This document shows, one piece after another, positions 1 through 9,651 of a stretch of 55,968 nucleotides of DNA. The translations under genes and the position numbers were made by a program. Source of the stretch: Streptomyces sp. CBMA123 (GTDB lineage: Bacteria > Actinomycetota > Actinomycetes > Streptomycetales > Streptomycetaceae). The notes beneath the pieces were generated by a model, which had not been told where the DNA came from, searched no databases, and saw only the letters and a list, made by a program, of their open reading frames with translations. Where the stretch lies: assembly GCF_014596465.1 (NCBI RefSeq), contig NZ_MECK01000201.1:1-55968 (forward strand), read 5' to 3'. Position 1 is the stretch's first letter, and each line of letters begins with the position of its first letter.

Positions 1-1
1 G

Positions 2-1111
2 CAACAGGTCGCCCCCGCCCCCGGCCGTACGGAGGGCCTGCTGCCCGGCGGCCTGCGGCACGGCGGCCCCGAACTGCCGCCCACCTGCACGGCCACCGAG
101 GCCACCCTGCTGTTCGTCACCGTGCTGGCCGAGGCCTGGCGCTGGGGCCTGCCCCGGGCGGAGGTCGCCGAACTGCTCCCGGCCGCCGAGCGGGCCCTGG
201 CCGCCCTGCGGGAGGGCCTGGTCGACGGCTTCGTCACCGATCTGAGCCGCCCGGTGGAGGAACGGGGCGCCCAGCCGGTGGCCGCCCGCGTCGAGGTCCA
301 GGCGCAGGCCCACCGGGCCGCCCTGCACGGCGCCGAACTGCTGGAGGCCTTCGCCAGGCCGGGAGCCGGGGACTGGCGGAGCTGGGCCGCCGACCTGCGC
401 GGGCGCTTCCGCGAGCGGTTCTGGATCGACGACCTCTCCGGCGGCCGCCCCGCCGCCGGACTGGCTCCGGGCGGCCAACCGCTGCCGGCCCTCGCCTCCG
501 CCCTGGTGCACCTGCTCGACACCGGGCTCGCCGCCGACGGCGGCCGGCACGAGAGCCTGCTGGACCGCGAACAGACCCGGCTGTTCGCCCAGCGCCTGGT
601 CGCGCCCGAGCTGGACAGCGGCTGGGGTCTGCGGACCCTCAGTGCCAAGTCGCCCCGCTTCAACCCGCTGGGCCACCGCGGCGGCGCGGTGCGGATCCAC
701 GAGACCGCGCTGGCGATCGCCGGGCTCGCCGAGGCCGGCCACGAGAACGAGGCCGGCACCCTGTTGGAGGGCCTGCTCGCCGCGTCCGCCCACTTCGAGG
801 CACGGCTGCCGGAGATGTACGCCGGGGAGCAGCGCACCCCCGGTTGCCCACCGGTGCCGCACCCCGCGGCCTGCCGCCCGGCGGCGGTCTCCGTGGCCGG
901 GGCCGTCCACGCGGTGTTCGCGCTCGCCGGAGTACGGCCGGACGTCCCGGGCGGCCGCGTGCTGGTCCGTCCGGCCAGCACCGCTCCGCTCGGCGAACTC
1001 GAACTGACCGGCCTGCGGGTGGCGGGTGAACCCTTCTCGGTCCGGGTGAGCCGGATCGGGGTGGCGATGGTGGAGGAGGCCTCCGCGGACCTGCACCTGG
1101 TCGCCCGCTGA
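2..1111 (+). CDS. Glycogen debranching enzyme (amylo-alpha-1,6-glucosidase type), C-terminal part
   Basis: The reading frame is open from the first bases of the window, so this is the 3' part of a longer gene (about 369 codons seen). The visible part is the C-terminal (alpha/alpha)6 catalytic region of amylo-alpha-1,6-glucosidases of the GDE type. The typical run TEATLLFVTVLAEAWRWG lies near the start, followed by a Trp/Arg-rich helical region and the WGLRTLSAKSPRFNPLGHRG stretch that resembles substrate-loop sequences of this family. Such enzymes debranch glycogen or act on related oligosaccharides in the cytoplasm. The upstream half, with the N-terminal domain, lies outside the window, so exact substrate and full length cannot be judged. 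Confidence 0.8.
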   Translation, partial: QQVAPAPGRTEGLLPGGLRHGGPELPPTCTATEATLLFVTVLAEAWRWGLPRAEVAELLPAAERALAALREGLVDGFVTDLSRPVEERGAQPVAARVEVQAQAHRAALHGAELLEAFARPGAGDWRSWAADLRGRFRERFWIDDLSGGRPAAGLAPGGQPLPALASALVHLLDTGLAADGGRHESLLDREQTRLFAQRLVAPELDSGWGLRTLSAKSPRFNPLGHRGGAVRIHETALAIAGLAEAGHENEAGTLLEGLLAASAHFEARLPEMYAGEQRTPGCPPVPHPAACRPAAVSVAGAVHAVFALAGVRPDVPGGRVLVRPASTAPLGELELTGLRVAGEPFSVRVSRIGVAMVEEASADLHLVAR

Positions 1112-1247
1112 CGCCGGGCCCGGCAGCGCCCGCCGGAACCCTGCCTGCCCACCCTCCGGCCGCCCCGGCACTGGTCGCCCGTGCGCGAATCGTGCCGGGC
1201 GGCCACGGCCACCGGTGCTACGCGCTCCCCGTACGGGCCTGTGCTTA

Positions 1248-1273
1248 TCGTCAGAGAGACGACTATGATCGTC
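1248..1273 (+). promoter_or_regulatory. Promoter with overlapping palindromic operator for the Nudix-type regulator
   Basis: Three alternating half-sites are present: TCGTC (1248-1252), GACGA (1258-1262) and TCGTC (1269-1273), giving two back-to-back perfect 5-bp inverted repeats with 5- and 6-bp spacers. A near-consensus -10 hexamer, TATGAT (1264-1269), sits inside the second palindrome. It is followed by 7 nt and then an ATG, as expected of a leaderless transcript. A protein bound here would cover the -10 element. Autoregulation by the downstream NrtR-like protein is an inference from position. Confidence 0.5.
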
Positions 1274-1276
1274 GCC

Positions 1277-2035
1277 ATGTCGCGCTACGATCCGTCGGCC
1301 TTCCCCCCGTTCGCAGTCACGGTTGACCTGGTGGTTCTGACGGTGCGCGACCACTCGCTCTGCGCCCTTCTGGTCAGACGGGGCGAGCCGCCCTACCAGG
1401 GGTACTGGGCCCTGCCCGGTGGCTTCGTCCGCCCGGACGAGGGCCTGGCCGAGGCGGCCTCCCGCGAGCTGGCCGAGGAGACCGGGCTGCGCGCCCACTC
1501 CGCCCCTGGCCACGAGGCGGCGGGCCCCGGCGCGGCCGGTGCTCACCTGGAGCAGCTCGCCACCTACGGTCACCCGCAGCGCGACCCCCGGATGCGTGTG
1601 GTCAGCGTCGCCTACCTGGTGCTCGCTCCCGACCTCCCCACCCCCCGGGCCGGCGGCGACGCCAGCAGCGCCCGCTGGGCCCCGGTCAGCGAACTCCTCG
1701 GTGAGAACCCGGCCGACGGGGTCCCGCTCGCCTTCGACCACGGCCTGATCCTGGCCGACGGCGTGGAACGCGCCCGTTCCAAGATCGAGTACTCCTCCCT
1801 GGCCACCGCCTTCTGCCCGACCGAGTTCACCGTGGGCGAGCTGCGCCGCGTCTACGAGGCCGTCTGGGGCGTCGCCCTCGACCCGCGCAACTTCCACCGC
1901 AAGGTCACCGGCACCCCCGGTTTCCTCCTGCCCTCCGGCGGCACGACCACCCGTCAGGGCGGTCGCCCGGCCCAGCTCTTCACTGCGGGCGGCGCGACCG
2001 TCCTCAACCCGCCCATGCTCCGCCCCGACGCCTGA
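1277..2035 (+). CDS. Nudix-domain transcriptional regulator, NrtR-like
   Basis: The 252-residue protein has an N-terminal Nudix domain with an intact Nudix box ([20 protein letters not shown], then TGL). Its C-terminal winged-helix region contains the FHRKV and GRPAQLF signatures typical of NrtR/COG4111 regulators. Family members control NAD or nucleotide-sugar metabolism and sense ADP-ribose-like ligands. Many have a degraded Nudix box, so the intact one here leaves open a real hydrolase activity. I chose ATG 1277 because TATGAT lies 7 nt upstream and there is no Shine-Dalgarno; ATG 1265 in the same frame is the alternative. The gene stands alone and no NAD biosynthesis gene is adjacent, so its target genes are unknown. 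Confidence 0.75.
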   Translation: MSRYDPSAFPPFAVTVDLVVLTVRDHSLCALLVRRGEPPYQGYWALPGGFVRPDEGLAEAASRELAEETGLRAHSAPGHEAAGPGAAGAHLEQLATYGHPQRDPRMRVVSVAYLVLAPDLPTPRAGGDASSARWAPVSELLGENPADGVPLAFDHGLILADGVERARSKIEYSSLATAFCPTEFTVGELRRVYEAVWGVALDPRNFHRKVTGTPGFLLPSGGTTTRQGGRPAQLFTAGGATVLNPPMLRPDA

Positions 2036-2179
2036 GCCCCCGCCGCCGCCCCGGACACCCGTCCGAGCGGGGCGCCGAACGGCCCCGGCCCGCAGGCCGA
2101 CAGTGCGCCCCCGATGCACAGTGTCGGTGGACGCTTCGGCCGCCGGGCCGAAGGCCTTCGGACCCCTGGGAGCCCTGTG

Positions 2180-2467
2180 ATGACCGCCGACCACCTGTGC
2201 GCCAATCAACGGGACGGCCTCGTGAAGCTGGTGGCGGCCTTCGACAGCCTCACCACGACGACCGACAGGACCGAGAAGCAGCTGGCTGCCCTGAAGGCCG
2301 CGCACGCCGCCCCGGCGACGATCGCCTCCGTACAGGAGACGTTGGACGCCGAGCGGGAGCAGTTGGCCCAGATCGCCCTGGAGGGCAAGGTCGCCGCCGA
2401 GGACTTCCAGCAGCAGTGCGGTGGCGAGCCGCTCCCGCGGGGCGCCGAGGCCTTCCTGACGACCTAG
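2180..2467 (+). CDS. Small hypothetical protein
   Basis: A 95-residue, mostly helical, soluble protein begins MTADHLCANQRDG. It is rich in Ala, Glu and Leu, with a central amphipathic stretch that looks like a short coiled coil (DRTEKQLAALKAAHA...EREQLAQIALEGK). I do not recognise a family. The start at 2180 has GGGAG 8 nt upstream and gives a well-behaved N-terminus, while the open frame further upstream has no ribosome site. It stands between the Nudix regulator and an ABC transporter with gaps on both sides, so it is probably transcribed alone. Confidence 0.55.
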   Translation: MTADHLCANQRDGLVKLVAAFDSLTTTTDRTEKQLAALKAAHAAPATIASVQETLDAEREQLAQIALEGKVAAEDFQQQCGGEPLPRGAEAFLTT

Positions 2468-2676
2468 GCACCGGCTCCTGGCCCGAAACCTGGGTGGTGG
2501 CGACGGTCCGCCGGAGAGGCCGACGCCCGTGAATCGCAGGATCGGATTGTCCCCTGATCGGGTGAGGTGGGCGGGCGGTGGGCCCGTGGCGGTTCGGTAA
2601 TGCCCGGATTCTGTGGTGCTGACCCCTAATGTGCTGGCGTCGAGCAGGTCGGCCAAGGGCATGGGAGCAGCCAGCG

Positions 2677-4158
2677 ATGATCCAGATCACCGGACTGACC
2701 AAGGTCCATCGCAAGGGCGCCCCACCCGCCGTACTTGATCTGACCTTCGACGCCCGGCCCGGGATGGTGACCGTGCTGCTCGGCGACGAGGGGGCCGGCA
2801 AGTCCACCGCGCTGCGGCTGATGCTCGAACTCGAACGAGGCCAGGGCATCGCCCTCTTCGACGGCCGTCCCTACCGCCGGATCCGCCGCCCCGAGCGCGA
2901 GGTCGGTGTGCTGCTGCCCGGGCCGGGGGAGGGGGCCGCGGCGGTGTCCGGGAACCCGGGGCGCAAGGCGCGTGGTCACCTGCGGATGCTGGCCGCGGCC
3001 GTCGGCGTCCCCGCGCGGCGGGCCGACGAGTTGCTGGAGCAGACCCGGCTGGCCGCCGTGGCGGGGCAGCGGCTGCGGACCTTCTCGCCGGGCATGCACC
3101 GTCGGCTCTCACTGGCAGCCGCGCTGCTCGGCGATCCCGGCACCCTGCTGCTGGACGCGCCGACCGAGGGCCTGTCCCCGCGCAACGTCGAGTGGTTCCA
3201 CTCCTTCCTGCGCTCCTTCGCGGTCGCGGGTGGAACGGTGCTGGTGACCACCCGGATCCCGCAGGAGGCCGCGCAGCTCGCGGACCGGGTGGTCACGCTG
3301 GACCGCGGCCGCCTGGTGGCCGACCAGCCGGTCGCGGAGTTCTGCCGGACCAGGCTCAGCCCCGAAGTGGCCGTCCGGGGGCCCCAGATGGCGCGGTTGG
3401 CCGACCTGCTGGTCAGCCAGGGCGCCGAGGTGCGCCGGGACGGCGGCGCGGGGCTCGCGGTGGCGGGCATCGACCGCACCGAGATCGGTGAACTCGCCTA
3501 CCAGCACGGGATCCTGCTGCACGAGCTGGCCGACCGGGTGGTCGAGCAGCCGGTGCCCCGGGCCGCGCTGCCGGTCGCCTCCGGCCGCTCCGGCCGCCTC
3601 CGTCTCCAGCCGGATCCCGAGTCGGCCGACGGGGCGGCCCCCGAGGGCGCGCAGCCGGGCACCGACCCGCACCACGAGCCCACCGCCGCCGAACCCGCGC
3701 GCCCCGAACCCGCACACCCTGAGCCTGCGCACCCCGAACCCACGGTCCCGGAGCCCGCCACGGGGGGCCGTGTCCGCGAGGATGCGCCCCGGAGCACCCG
3801 TGCTCTGCCCGTCGCAGCCGTGACGGCCGCCCTGCCCGTCCTCGCCGCGGTCACCGCCCCGCAGCCGGACCCCGCCCCCACCGTCGCTTTCGACCGGCTC
3901 TTCCGCGACCAGCCCGGCGCCGCTGGGCCCGACCACGCCGAGGCGCTCCGCACCGGGATCGAGCCCCTCCGGTCCGAGACCAAGCCCGAGACCAGGCCGG
4001 AGACCAAGCCCGAGACCAGGCCGGAGAACGAGACCGGGACCGAGCCCGTGCGCCGCCGTCGGAGCGCCGCCGACCTGCTTACCGACGACACCGTCCGGCT
4101 CGGCCGGGTCACCACCGGCAAGGCCCCCGCCACCCCCGACGACCACCGGAGCGAGTGA
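2677..4158 (+). CDS. ABC transporter ATP-binding protein with long acidic/proline-rich tail
   Basis: The protein has 493 residues. The first ~230 form an ABC ATPase: Walker A GDEGAGKST near residue 42, Walker B TLLLDAPTEGL, and a switch region VTTRIPQEAAQLADRV. The signature loop is unusual (FSPGMHRRLSLA instead of LSGGQ), and Arg replaces the usual switch His. From about residue 320 the chain becomes a low-complexity tail of Pro-Glu-Pro and Glu-Thr-Lys-Pro repeats, probably disordered. A GGGAG site lies 9 nt before ATG 2677. The next gene, an integral membrane subunit, starts 3 nt after the stop, so the two form an ABC-2 type exporter operon. Substrate unknown. Confidence 0.8.
   Translation: MIQITGLTKVHRKGAPPAVLDLTFDARPGMVTVLLGDEGAGKSTALRLMLELERGQGIALFDGRPYRRIRRPEREVGVLLPGPGEGAAAVSGNPGRKARGHLRMLAAAVGVPARRADELLEQTRLAAVAGQRLRTFSPGMHRRLSLAAALLGDPGTLLLDAPTEGLSPRNVEWFHSFLRSFAVAGGTVLVTTRIPQEAAQLADRVVTLDRGRLVADQPVAEFCRTRLSPEVAVRGPQMARLADLLVSQGAEVRRDGGAGLAVAGIDRTEIGELAYQHGILLHELADRVVEQPVPRAALPVASGRSGRLRLQPDPESADGAAPEGAQPGTDPHHEPTAAEPARPEPAHPEPAHPEPTVPEPATGGRVREDAPRSTRALPVAAVTAALPVLAAVTAPQPDPAPTVAFDRLFRDQPGAAGPDHAEALRTGIEPLRSETKPETRPETKPETRPENETGTEPVRRRRSAADLLTDDTVRLGRVTTGKAPATPDDHRSE
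3976..4023 (+). repeat. Two exact 24-bp tandem repeats inside the ABC ATPase tail
   Basis: Two identical 24-bp units (3976-3999 and 4000-4023) begin gagaccaagcccgagac and encode ETKPETRP twice. A third, diverged partial unit follows. Upstream, about 3690-3755, a looser PEPAHPEP repeat occurs. The copy number is likely to vary between strains through slippage. Confidence 0.85.
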
Positions 4159-4161
4159 ACC

Positions 4162-5067
4162 GTGCGTGTCCTGGCCTACGAGCTGCGCCGCCTGCGCGGC
4201 CTGCGTTCCACTTGGCTGCTGCTCTCCGCCGTCCTGCTCTGCGACGCGGTCGTTGCCGCCGTTCTGGCGAGCCAGACCCCGGCCGGTCCACTGGCCGGCC
4301 CGGCCGGGGTGCGGTTGCTGACCGCCGCCGTCCCGCTGATCCCGCTGCCCTTCGCGGCGCTCGGCGCAGGCGTGCTGGGAGCGCTCTCGTACGGGCACGA
4401 GGTGCGGCACCCGGGGCTGGCGGCCTCGCAGGTGGCCTACTCGCGCCGGGTGTGGCTGCTGCTGGCCAAGCTGGTGGTGGTCGGCCCGGTCGCGGCGCTG
4501 CTGGCGCTGGCCACCCTGCTGCTCGACACGGTGGCCGTGCACCTCGCCCTGCCGGACGGGGTGACGGTGGCGGCCTGGTCGGATCCCGGCGCGCTGTCCG
4601 ACGGGGTGTCCGGGGCGCTGGGCGGCGTCGGGCTGAGCGGGCCGGCCGAGCTGCCGGGCGCGTTCGCCCCGCTGGCGTTGGTGTCCGGGCACGGGGTGCC
4701 GGCCGCGCTGCTGGCCTTCGTCCTGCTGACCGTGGTGGCCGCCTGGACCGGTGTGCTGACCGCCTCGCTGACCCGCAGCGCCGCCGCCGGGGTGCTGCTG
4801 CTGTGCGCGCTGCCGCCGCTGCTGGAGTCCGGCGTGGCCCTGGTGCTGCGCCGGACCGGCCGCCCGTGGCCAACCCGGGCGGCGGAGCTGCTGCCCTTCC
4901 AGTCCGGCGTCGAGTGGGCCTACGGCTGGGTGTACGGCGGAGCCCGCGGGGCGGTCGCCGGGAGCGCGGCGTTGACGGATCCGGCGCTGCTGGTGGCGGT
5001 CGCGGCGCCGGCGGCAGCCCTGCTGCTGGCCGCGCTGCTCGTCCAGGCCCGCCGCCGCTCGCTGTAG
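4162..5067 (+). CDS. ABC-2 type transporter, membrane subunit
   Basis: A 301-residue, very hydrophobic protein with about six membrane segments. The first (LLLSAVLLCDAVVAAVLA) follows a short basic N-terminus MRVLAYELRRLRGLRSTW, as in ABC-2 permeases. GTG 4162 follows the ATPase stop by 3 nt, and GGAGCGAG overlaps the end of that gene, so translation is probably coupled. It would form the membrane channel for the preceding ATPase. The substrate cannot be read from sequence; the family includes drug, lipid and peptide exporters. Confidence 0.75.
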   Translation: MRVLAYELRRLRGLRSTWLLLSAVLLCDAVVAAVLASQTPAGPLAGPAGVRLLTAAVPLIPLPFAALGAGVLGALSYGHEVRHPGLAASQVAYSRRVWLLLAKLVVVGPVAALLALATLLLDTVAVHLALPDGVTVAAWSDPGALSDGVSGALGGVGLSGPAELPGAFAPLALVSGHGVPAALLAFVLLTVVAAWTGVLTASLTRSAAAGVLLLCALPPLLESGVALVLRRTGRPWPTRAAELLPFQSGVEWAYGWVYGGARGAVAGSAALTDPALLVAVAAPAAALLLAALLVQARRRSL

Positions 5068-5146
5068 ACCCGCCGTCGCGGGCACCGGGGTCCGTCGCGC
5101 GCACCGGGGCCCGCCATGCGGACCGCACGCCGTCCCGAAGTACCAA

Positions 5147-5216
5147 GATCGACCAGCAGTGACCGTAATGAGCGGTTCTTCCTGATAAGAAGTCAATTAT
5201 CCAGTCACGGTCGATC
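5147..5216 (+). promoter_or_regulatory. Imperfect inverted repeat upstream of whiH
   Basis: GATCGACC (5147-5154) is matched by GGTCGATC (5209-5216), and just inside them GTGAC pairs with GTCAC apart from a 4-nt bulge. The 43-nt centre is unusually AT-rich for this genome. It may be the terminator of the ABC operon or a control element of whiH. The sequence does not decide. Confidence 0.4.
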
Positions 5217-5245
5217 ACCCTTTCGTGTGCTTTTCACGAGAATCC

Positions 5246-5273
5246 TCAAGCTGCGCCTGCCGATCGCCGACAA
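5246..5273 (+). promoter_or_regulatory. Candidate WhiG-type sigma promoter of whiH
   Basis: TCAA (5246-5249), a 16-nt gap, and GCCGACAA (5266-5273) resemble the WhiG promoter pattern TAAA-N15-GCCGATAA. In S. coelicolor whiH is transcribed by sigma WhiG. The start codon lies 8 nt after the -10 element, so the transcript would have almost no leader. Confidence 0.55.
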
Positions 5274-5281
5274 AGGATGGC

Positions 5282-6160
5282 GTGAGTACCCTTGCGCACC
5301 CCACCATGACCCCCGCCCGTTCCGCCGATGGGCCCATCCACGGCCCCGGCGATCTGGACCGCTTCTCGTACGCCGACCGGCCGACCCCGCCGGCGCCCCG
5401 CTGGGAGGGCGCCGAGTCCGACATCGCCCGGGTCGGCCGCAAGACCACCAGCAGCCGCGGCCGCGGTCTGCACGGCCAGCTGGTCCAGCAGCTCGGCCAG
5501 ATGATCGTTTCCGGCGACCTCGGTGCCGACCGTCCGCTCGTGCCCGAGGAGATCGGCCAGCGCTTCGAGGTGTCGCGGACGGTCGTCCGCGAGTCGCTGC
5601 GCGTGCTGGAGGCCAAGGGCCTGGTCAGCGCCCGCCCGAACGTCGGCACCCGGGTGCGCCCGGTCGGCGACTGGAACCTGCTGGACCCGGACATCATCGA
5701 GTGGCGCGCCTTCGGCCCCCAGCGGGACGAGCAGCGCCGGGAGCTGTTCGAGCTTCGCTGGGCGATCGAGCCGCTGGCCGCCCGGCTCGCGGCCGGCCAC
5801 GGCCGGGAGGACGTCCAGCAGCGGCTGGTCGAGCTGGTCGAGATCATGGGCCACGCCACCGCGCAGGCCGACCTCTCCACCTTCACCCGGGCTGACACCG
5901 AGCTGCACGTGCTGGTCCTGCAGATGGCCGGCAACCGGATGCTGGAGCACCTGTCCGGCATCATCTCCTGCGCACTGCAGGTCTCGGGCGGTCCGACGAT
6001 CTCCTGCGAGCGGCCCTCCGAGTCCTCGGTCGGCCTGCACGCCCGGCTGGTGGACGCGCTGGGTACCGGCGACGGCACCGCGGGCGAGGTCGCGATGCGG
6101 GCGCTGCTCACCGCTCACCCCGAGATGGAGCCGTCCGTCCCCGCCCCCCGGGAGCACTGA
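5282..6160 (+). CDS. whiH: Sporulation regulator WhiH (GntR/FadR family)
   Basis: A 292-residue GntR-family protein. A winged-helix domain (about residues 60-127) contains RFEVSRTVVRESLRVLEAKG, followed by an all-helical FCD ligand-binding domain with several conserved His/Asp positions. The protein and its place directly before hrdB match S. coelicolor WhiH, a repressor-like regulator needed for septation of aerial hyphae and targeted by sigma WhiG. I prefer GTG 5282 because AAGGA lies 4 nt upstream and the WhiG-like promoter ends just before it; ATG 5306 is possible. The N-terminal 55 residues are variable and probably disordered. Confidence 0.85.
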   Translation: MSTLAHPTMTPARSADGPIHGPGDLDRFSYADRPTPPAPRWEGAESDIARVGRKTTSSRGRGLHGQLVQQLGQMIVSGDLGADRPLVPEEIGQRFEVSRTVVRESLRVLEAKGLVSARPNVGTRVRPVGDWNLLDPDIIEWRAFGPQRDEQRRELFELRWAIEPLAARLAAGHGREDVQQRLVELVEIMGHATAQADLSTFTRADTELHVLVLQMAGNRMLEHLSGIISCALQVSGGPTISCERPSESSVGLHARLVDALGTGDGTAGEVAMRALLTAHPEMEPSVPAPREH

Positions 6161-6431
6161 GCGGACTGTTCTCGGCGAGCGGACGCGCCGGGCGCGGTCC
6201 GCTCCTCCAGGGCCCTCCGGCCGCACCATGTGGCGCTGCCGGAGGGTCTCTGTGCGAAGGAAGGCATGCGGGCGTGGCGCCGGGGGCGGTTTGCGGGGAC
6301 AGGGCCCCGCGCCCATTCCCCGACGGCGTGTCCCGCCCATGACAATCGACTTCGGCGCGAGTGCGCGATGATGGATGACGGCCCCGGGGCCGTGGGCGCC
6401 GAGTGGTGTGACCCGCGACACCAAGGCCATG

Positions 6432-6459
6432 CGTAACACTTGACGAGTAGCAGCGATGT
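6432..6459 (+). promoter_or_regulatory. Candidate ShbA-type promoter of hrdB
   Basis: CGTAAC (6432-6437), exactly 16 nt, then CGATGT (6454-6459). As I recall, hrdB of S. griseus is transcribed by the ECF sigma factor ShbA from a CGTAAC-N16-CGATGA type promoter; this copy differs at one base. Transcription would start about 6466, leaving a leader of roughly 195 nt. The 501-bp stretch 6161-6661 between whiH and hrdB holds this, a second candidate promoter and no convincing gene. Confidence 0.55.
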
Positions 6460-6480
6460 CTCCTGAGCGGGAGCAGCTCC

Positions 6481-6506
6481 GGAATACTCCAACATGTCAG
6501 AATGCT
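6481..6506 (+). promoter_or_regulatory. Possible SigR-type promoter of hrdB (weak)
   Basis: GGAAT (6481-6485) is the SigR -35 core. Eighteen nt further on, GCT (6504-6506) stands where GTT is expected, one mismatch. A second, SigR-dependent hrdB promoter has been described in S. coelicolor, which makes the position plausible. The match alone is weak. Confidence 0.3.
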
Positions 6507-6661
6507 GTGTTGGTCCGCGGCGCTGCTGCCGTCCTGCAAACCCAGTCCTCAAGCCCGAGTCGGTCGGAATCGACACCGCGCGTCCGGCGCGCGATCTCCT
6601 TCCCCGCCCGCTCGGGCGGCCGGTACGGGTTCGAGTCCACTCATCGTCCGAGAGGTTGTTC

Positions 6662-8308
<1,647 letters not shown>

Positions 8309-8352
8309 TCGATCCACCGGTCGGCCAGGCCCGACCGGCAGCAGGACACGAC

Positions 8353-8385
8353 GAAGGCCCGGAACCCTTGGGGTTCCGGGCCTTC
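8353..8385 (+). terminator. Rho-independent-type terminator of hrdB
   Basis: A perfect 15-bp stem (8353-8367 with 8371-8385) around the 3-nt loop TTG, 45 nt after the hrdB stop. There is only a short T-run, as usual in streptomycetes. Confidence 0.85.
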
Positions 8386-8526
8386 GGGTTGTTCGGGGGC
8401 GGTGCGTCAGCGTCCGGGTGGCGCTTGTCGCTCGTCCGGGTGGCGGCCTGCCGGGAAGCGGTCGCGCAGTGTAGTTGATCACCTACGCTGTGGCGGTTGC
8501 CTGCTGCCGAGCCTTGTGGAGTCACG

Positions 8527-9426
8527 GTGCTGACCGACCCGGACCGAGCCGACCTGCCGACCTCCGTCCCGCGCCGGGCCGTCCTGGCCGCCGCCCGGAC
8601 GGGCCGGCGCCGGCGGCGCGGCGCCCTGCTGGCCCTGCTCGCCGCCGTCCCCGTGCCGTTGGCCGCCCTCGGGGTGGCCGGTCCGGCCGAGGCGCAGCGC
8701 CGGGTGGTGGGGGGCGCCACCGTGAGCACCGCCGACCACCCCTGGATCGTGGCACTGGCCAGTCGCCAGCAGTTCGGCAGCGGGCGCTCCGGCCAGTTCT
8801 GCGGGGGTGCGCTGGTGACCCCGACCAAGGTGGTGACGGCCGCGCACTGCTTCTACGACGAGTCCAAGGGGCGGGTGGACCGGCCGGGACTCAAGGTGGT
8901 GGTCGGGCGGGACGACATGCGCGGCTCGGCCGGCCGTGAGGTGGCCGTCCAACGGGTCTGGATCCACCCCGACTACAACTTCGCCGCGAACATGAACGAC
9001 GTGGCGGTCCTCACCCTCGCCGACTCCCAGGGCTCCCGGCCGGTGGTCGAGCTGGTCGGCCAGGGGGAGAGCGGGCCGTACGCGGCGGGGACCGGCGCGC
9101 AGGTCTACGGCTGGGGTGACACCAGCGGACGGGGTGACTACTCGCCGGTGCTGCGTGAGGTGGATGTGCCGATCGTCTCGGACCAGACCTGCGCGCACGC
9201 CTACCCGGGCGGACAGGACGGCAAGTTCGACGCCCGGGGCATGGTCTGCGCGGGCGAGGAGAAGGGCGGCAAGGACGCCTGCCAGGGCGACAGCGGCGGC
9301 CCGCTGATCGTGGCCGGCCGGCTGGCCGGACTGGTGTCCTGGGGGACGGGCTGCGCGGAGGCGGGCCATCCCGGCGTCTACACCCGGGTGTCCTCGGTCA
9401 CGGACGCGGTGCGCTCCGTGCTCTGA
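8527..9426 (+). CDS. Secreted trypsin-like serine protease (S1 family)
   Basis: A 299-residue precursor. An Arg-rich n-region and a hydrophobic core end in AEAQ, a plausible signal-peptidase site, and mature trypsin-like sequence starts at RVVGG. Catalytic His is in TAAHC (about residue 107), Asp in NDVAVL (about 158) and Ser in GDSGGP (about 256). Asp six residues before the Ser (DACQGDS) is the S1-pocket Asp of trypsin, predicting cleavage after Arg or Lys. Six Cys fit three disulfides. GTG 8527 has GGAG 5 nt upstream; TTG 8497 is an unlikely alternative. The protein acts outside the cell. Confidence 0.9.
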   Translation: MLTDPDRADLPTSVPRRAVLAAARTGRRRRRGALLALLAAVPVPLAALGVAGPAEAQRRVVGGATVSTADHPWIVALASRQQFGSGRSGQFCGGALVTPTKVVTAAHCFYDESKGRVDRPGLKVVVGRDDMRGSAGREVAVQRVWIHPDYNFAANMNDVAVLTLADSQGSRPVVELVGQGESGPYAAGTGAQVYGWGDTSGRGDYSPVLREVDVPIVSDQTCAHAYPGGQDGKFDARGMVCAGEEKGGKDACQGDSGGPLIVAGRLAGLVSWGTGCAEAGHPGVYTRVSSVTDAVRSVL

Positions 9427-9546
9427 GCATCACCACTAGTGATGGCGCGGTGACGCTCTGACGCTGTTTCGGCTGTGGCCGAGCCCTGGCCGCACCCCCG
9501 GCCCCGCGGTCGCGGCGAAGGGCAGGGAGCCGTCGGGAGAACAGCA

Positions 9547-9587
9547 AAGCCGGGTGGACGGCCCCGAAGGGGTCCTCCACCCGGCTT
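9547..9587. terminator. Bidirectional terminator between protease and DUF7455 genes
   Basis: A perfect 12-bp stem (9547-9558 with 9576-9587) enclosing a smaller GC-rich hairpin lies between two convergent genes. A second small palindrome, CATCAC-N5-GTGATG (9428-9444), overlaps the end of the protease gene. Confidence 0.75.
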
Positions 9588-9651
9588 CCCGATCGCGCGC
9601 GGTGCGCGGCCGGACACAGCTCGACGCTGGCTGCTTGTGGTGGCGCCTGGG

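Noticed and set aside
3109..5196. Long minus-strand open frame opposite the ABC operon
   Set aside because: It encodes Arg/Gly/Gln-rich low-complexity sequence and has no ribosome site, whereas the + strand shows complete ABC transporter motifs.
5116..5895. Alternative frame across the start of whiH
   Set aside because: The product becomes Arg/Pro/Gly-rich nonsense, and whiH in another frame has clear GntR and FCD domains.
6494..6661. N-terminal extension of HrdB from an upstream ATG
   Set aside because: The frame is open, but homologues start at the [15 protein letters not shown] segment and only GTG 6662 has a ribosome site; the extension overlaps the promoter region.
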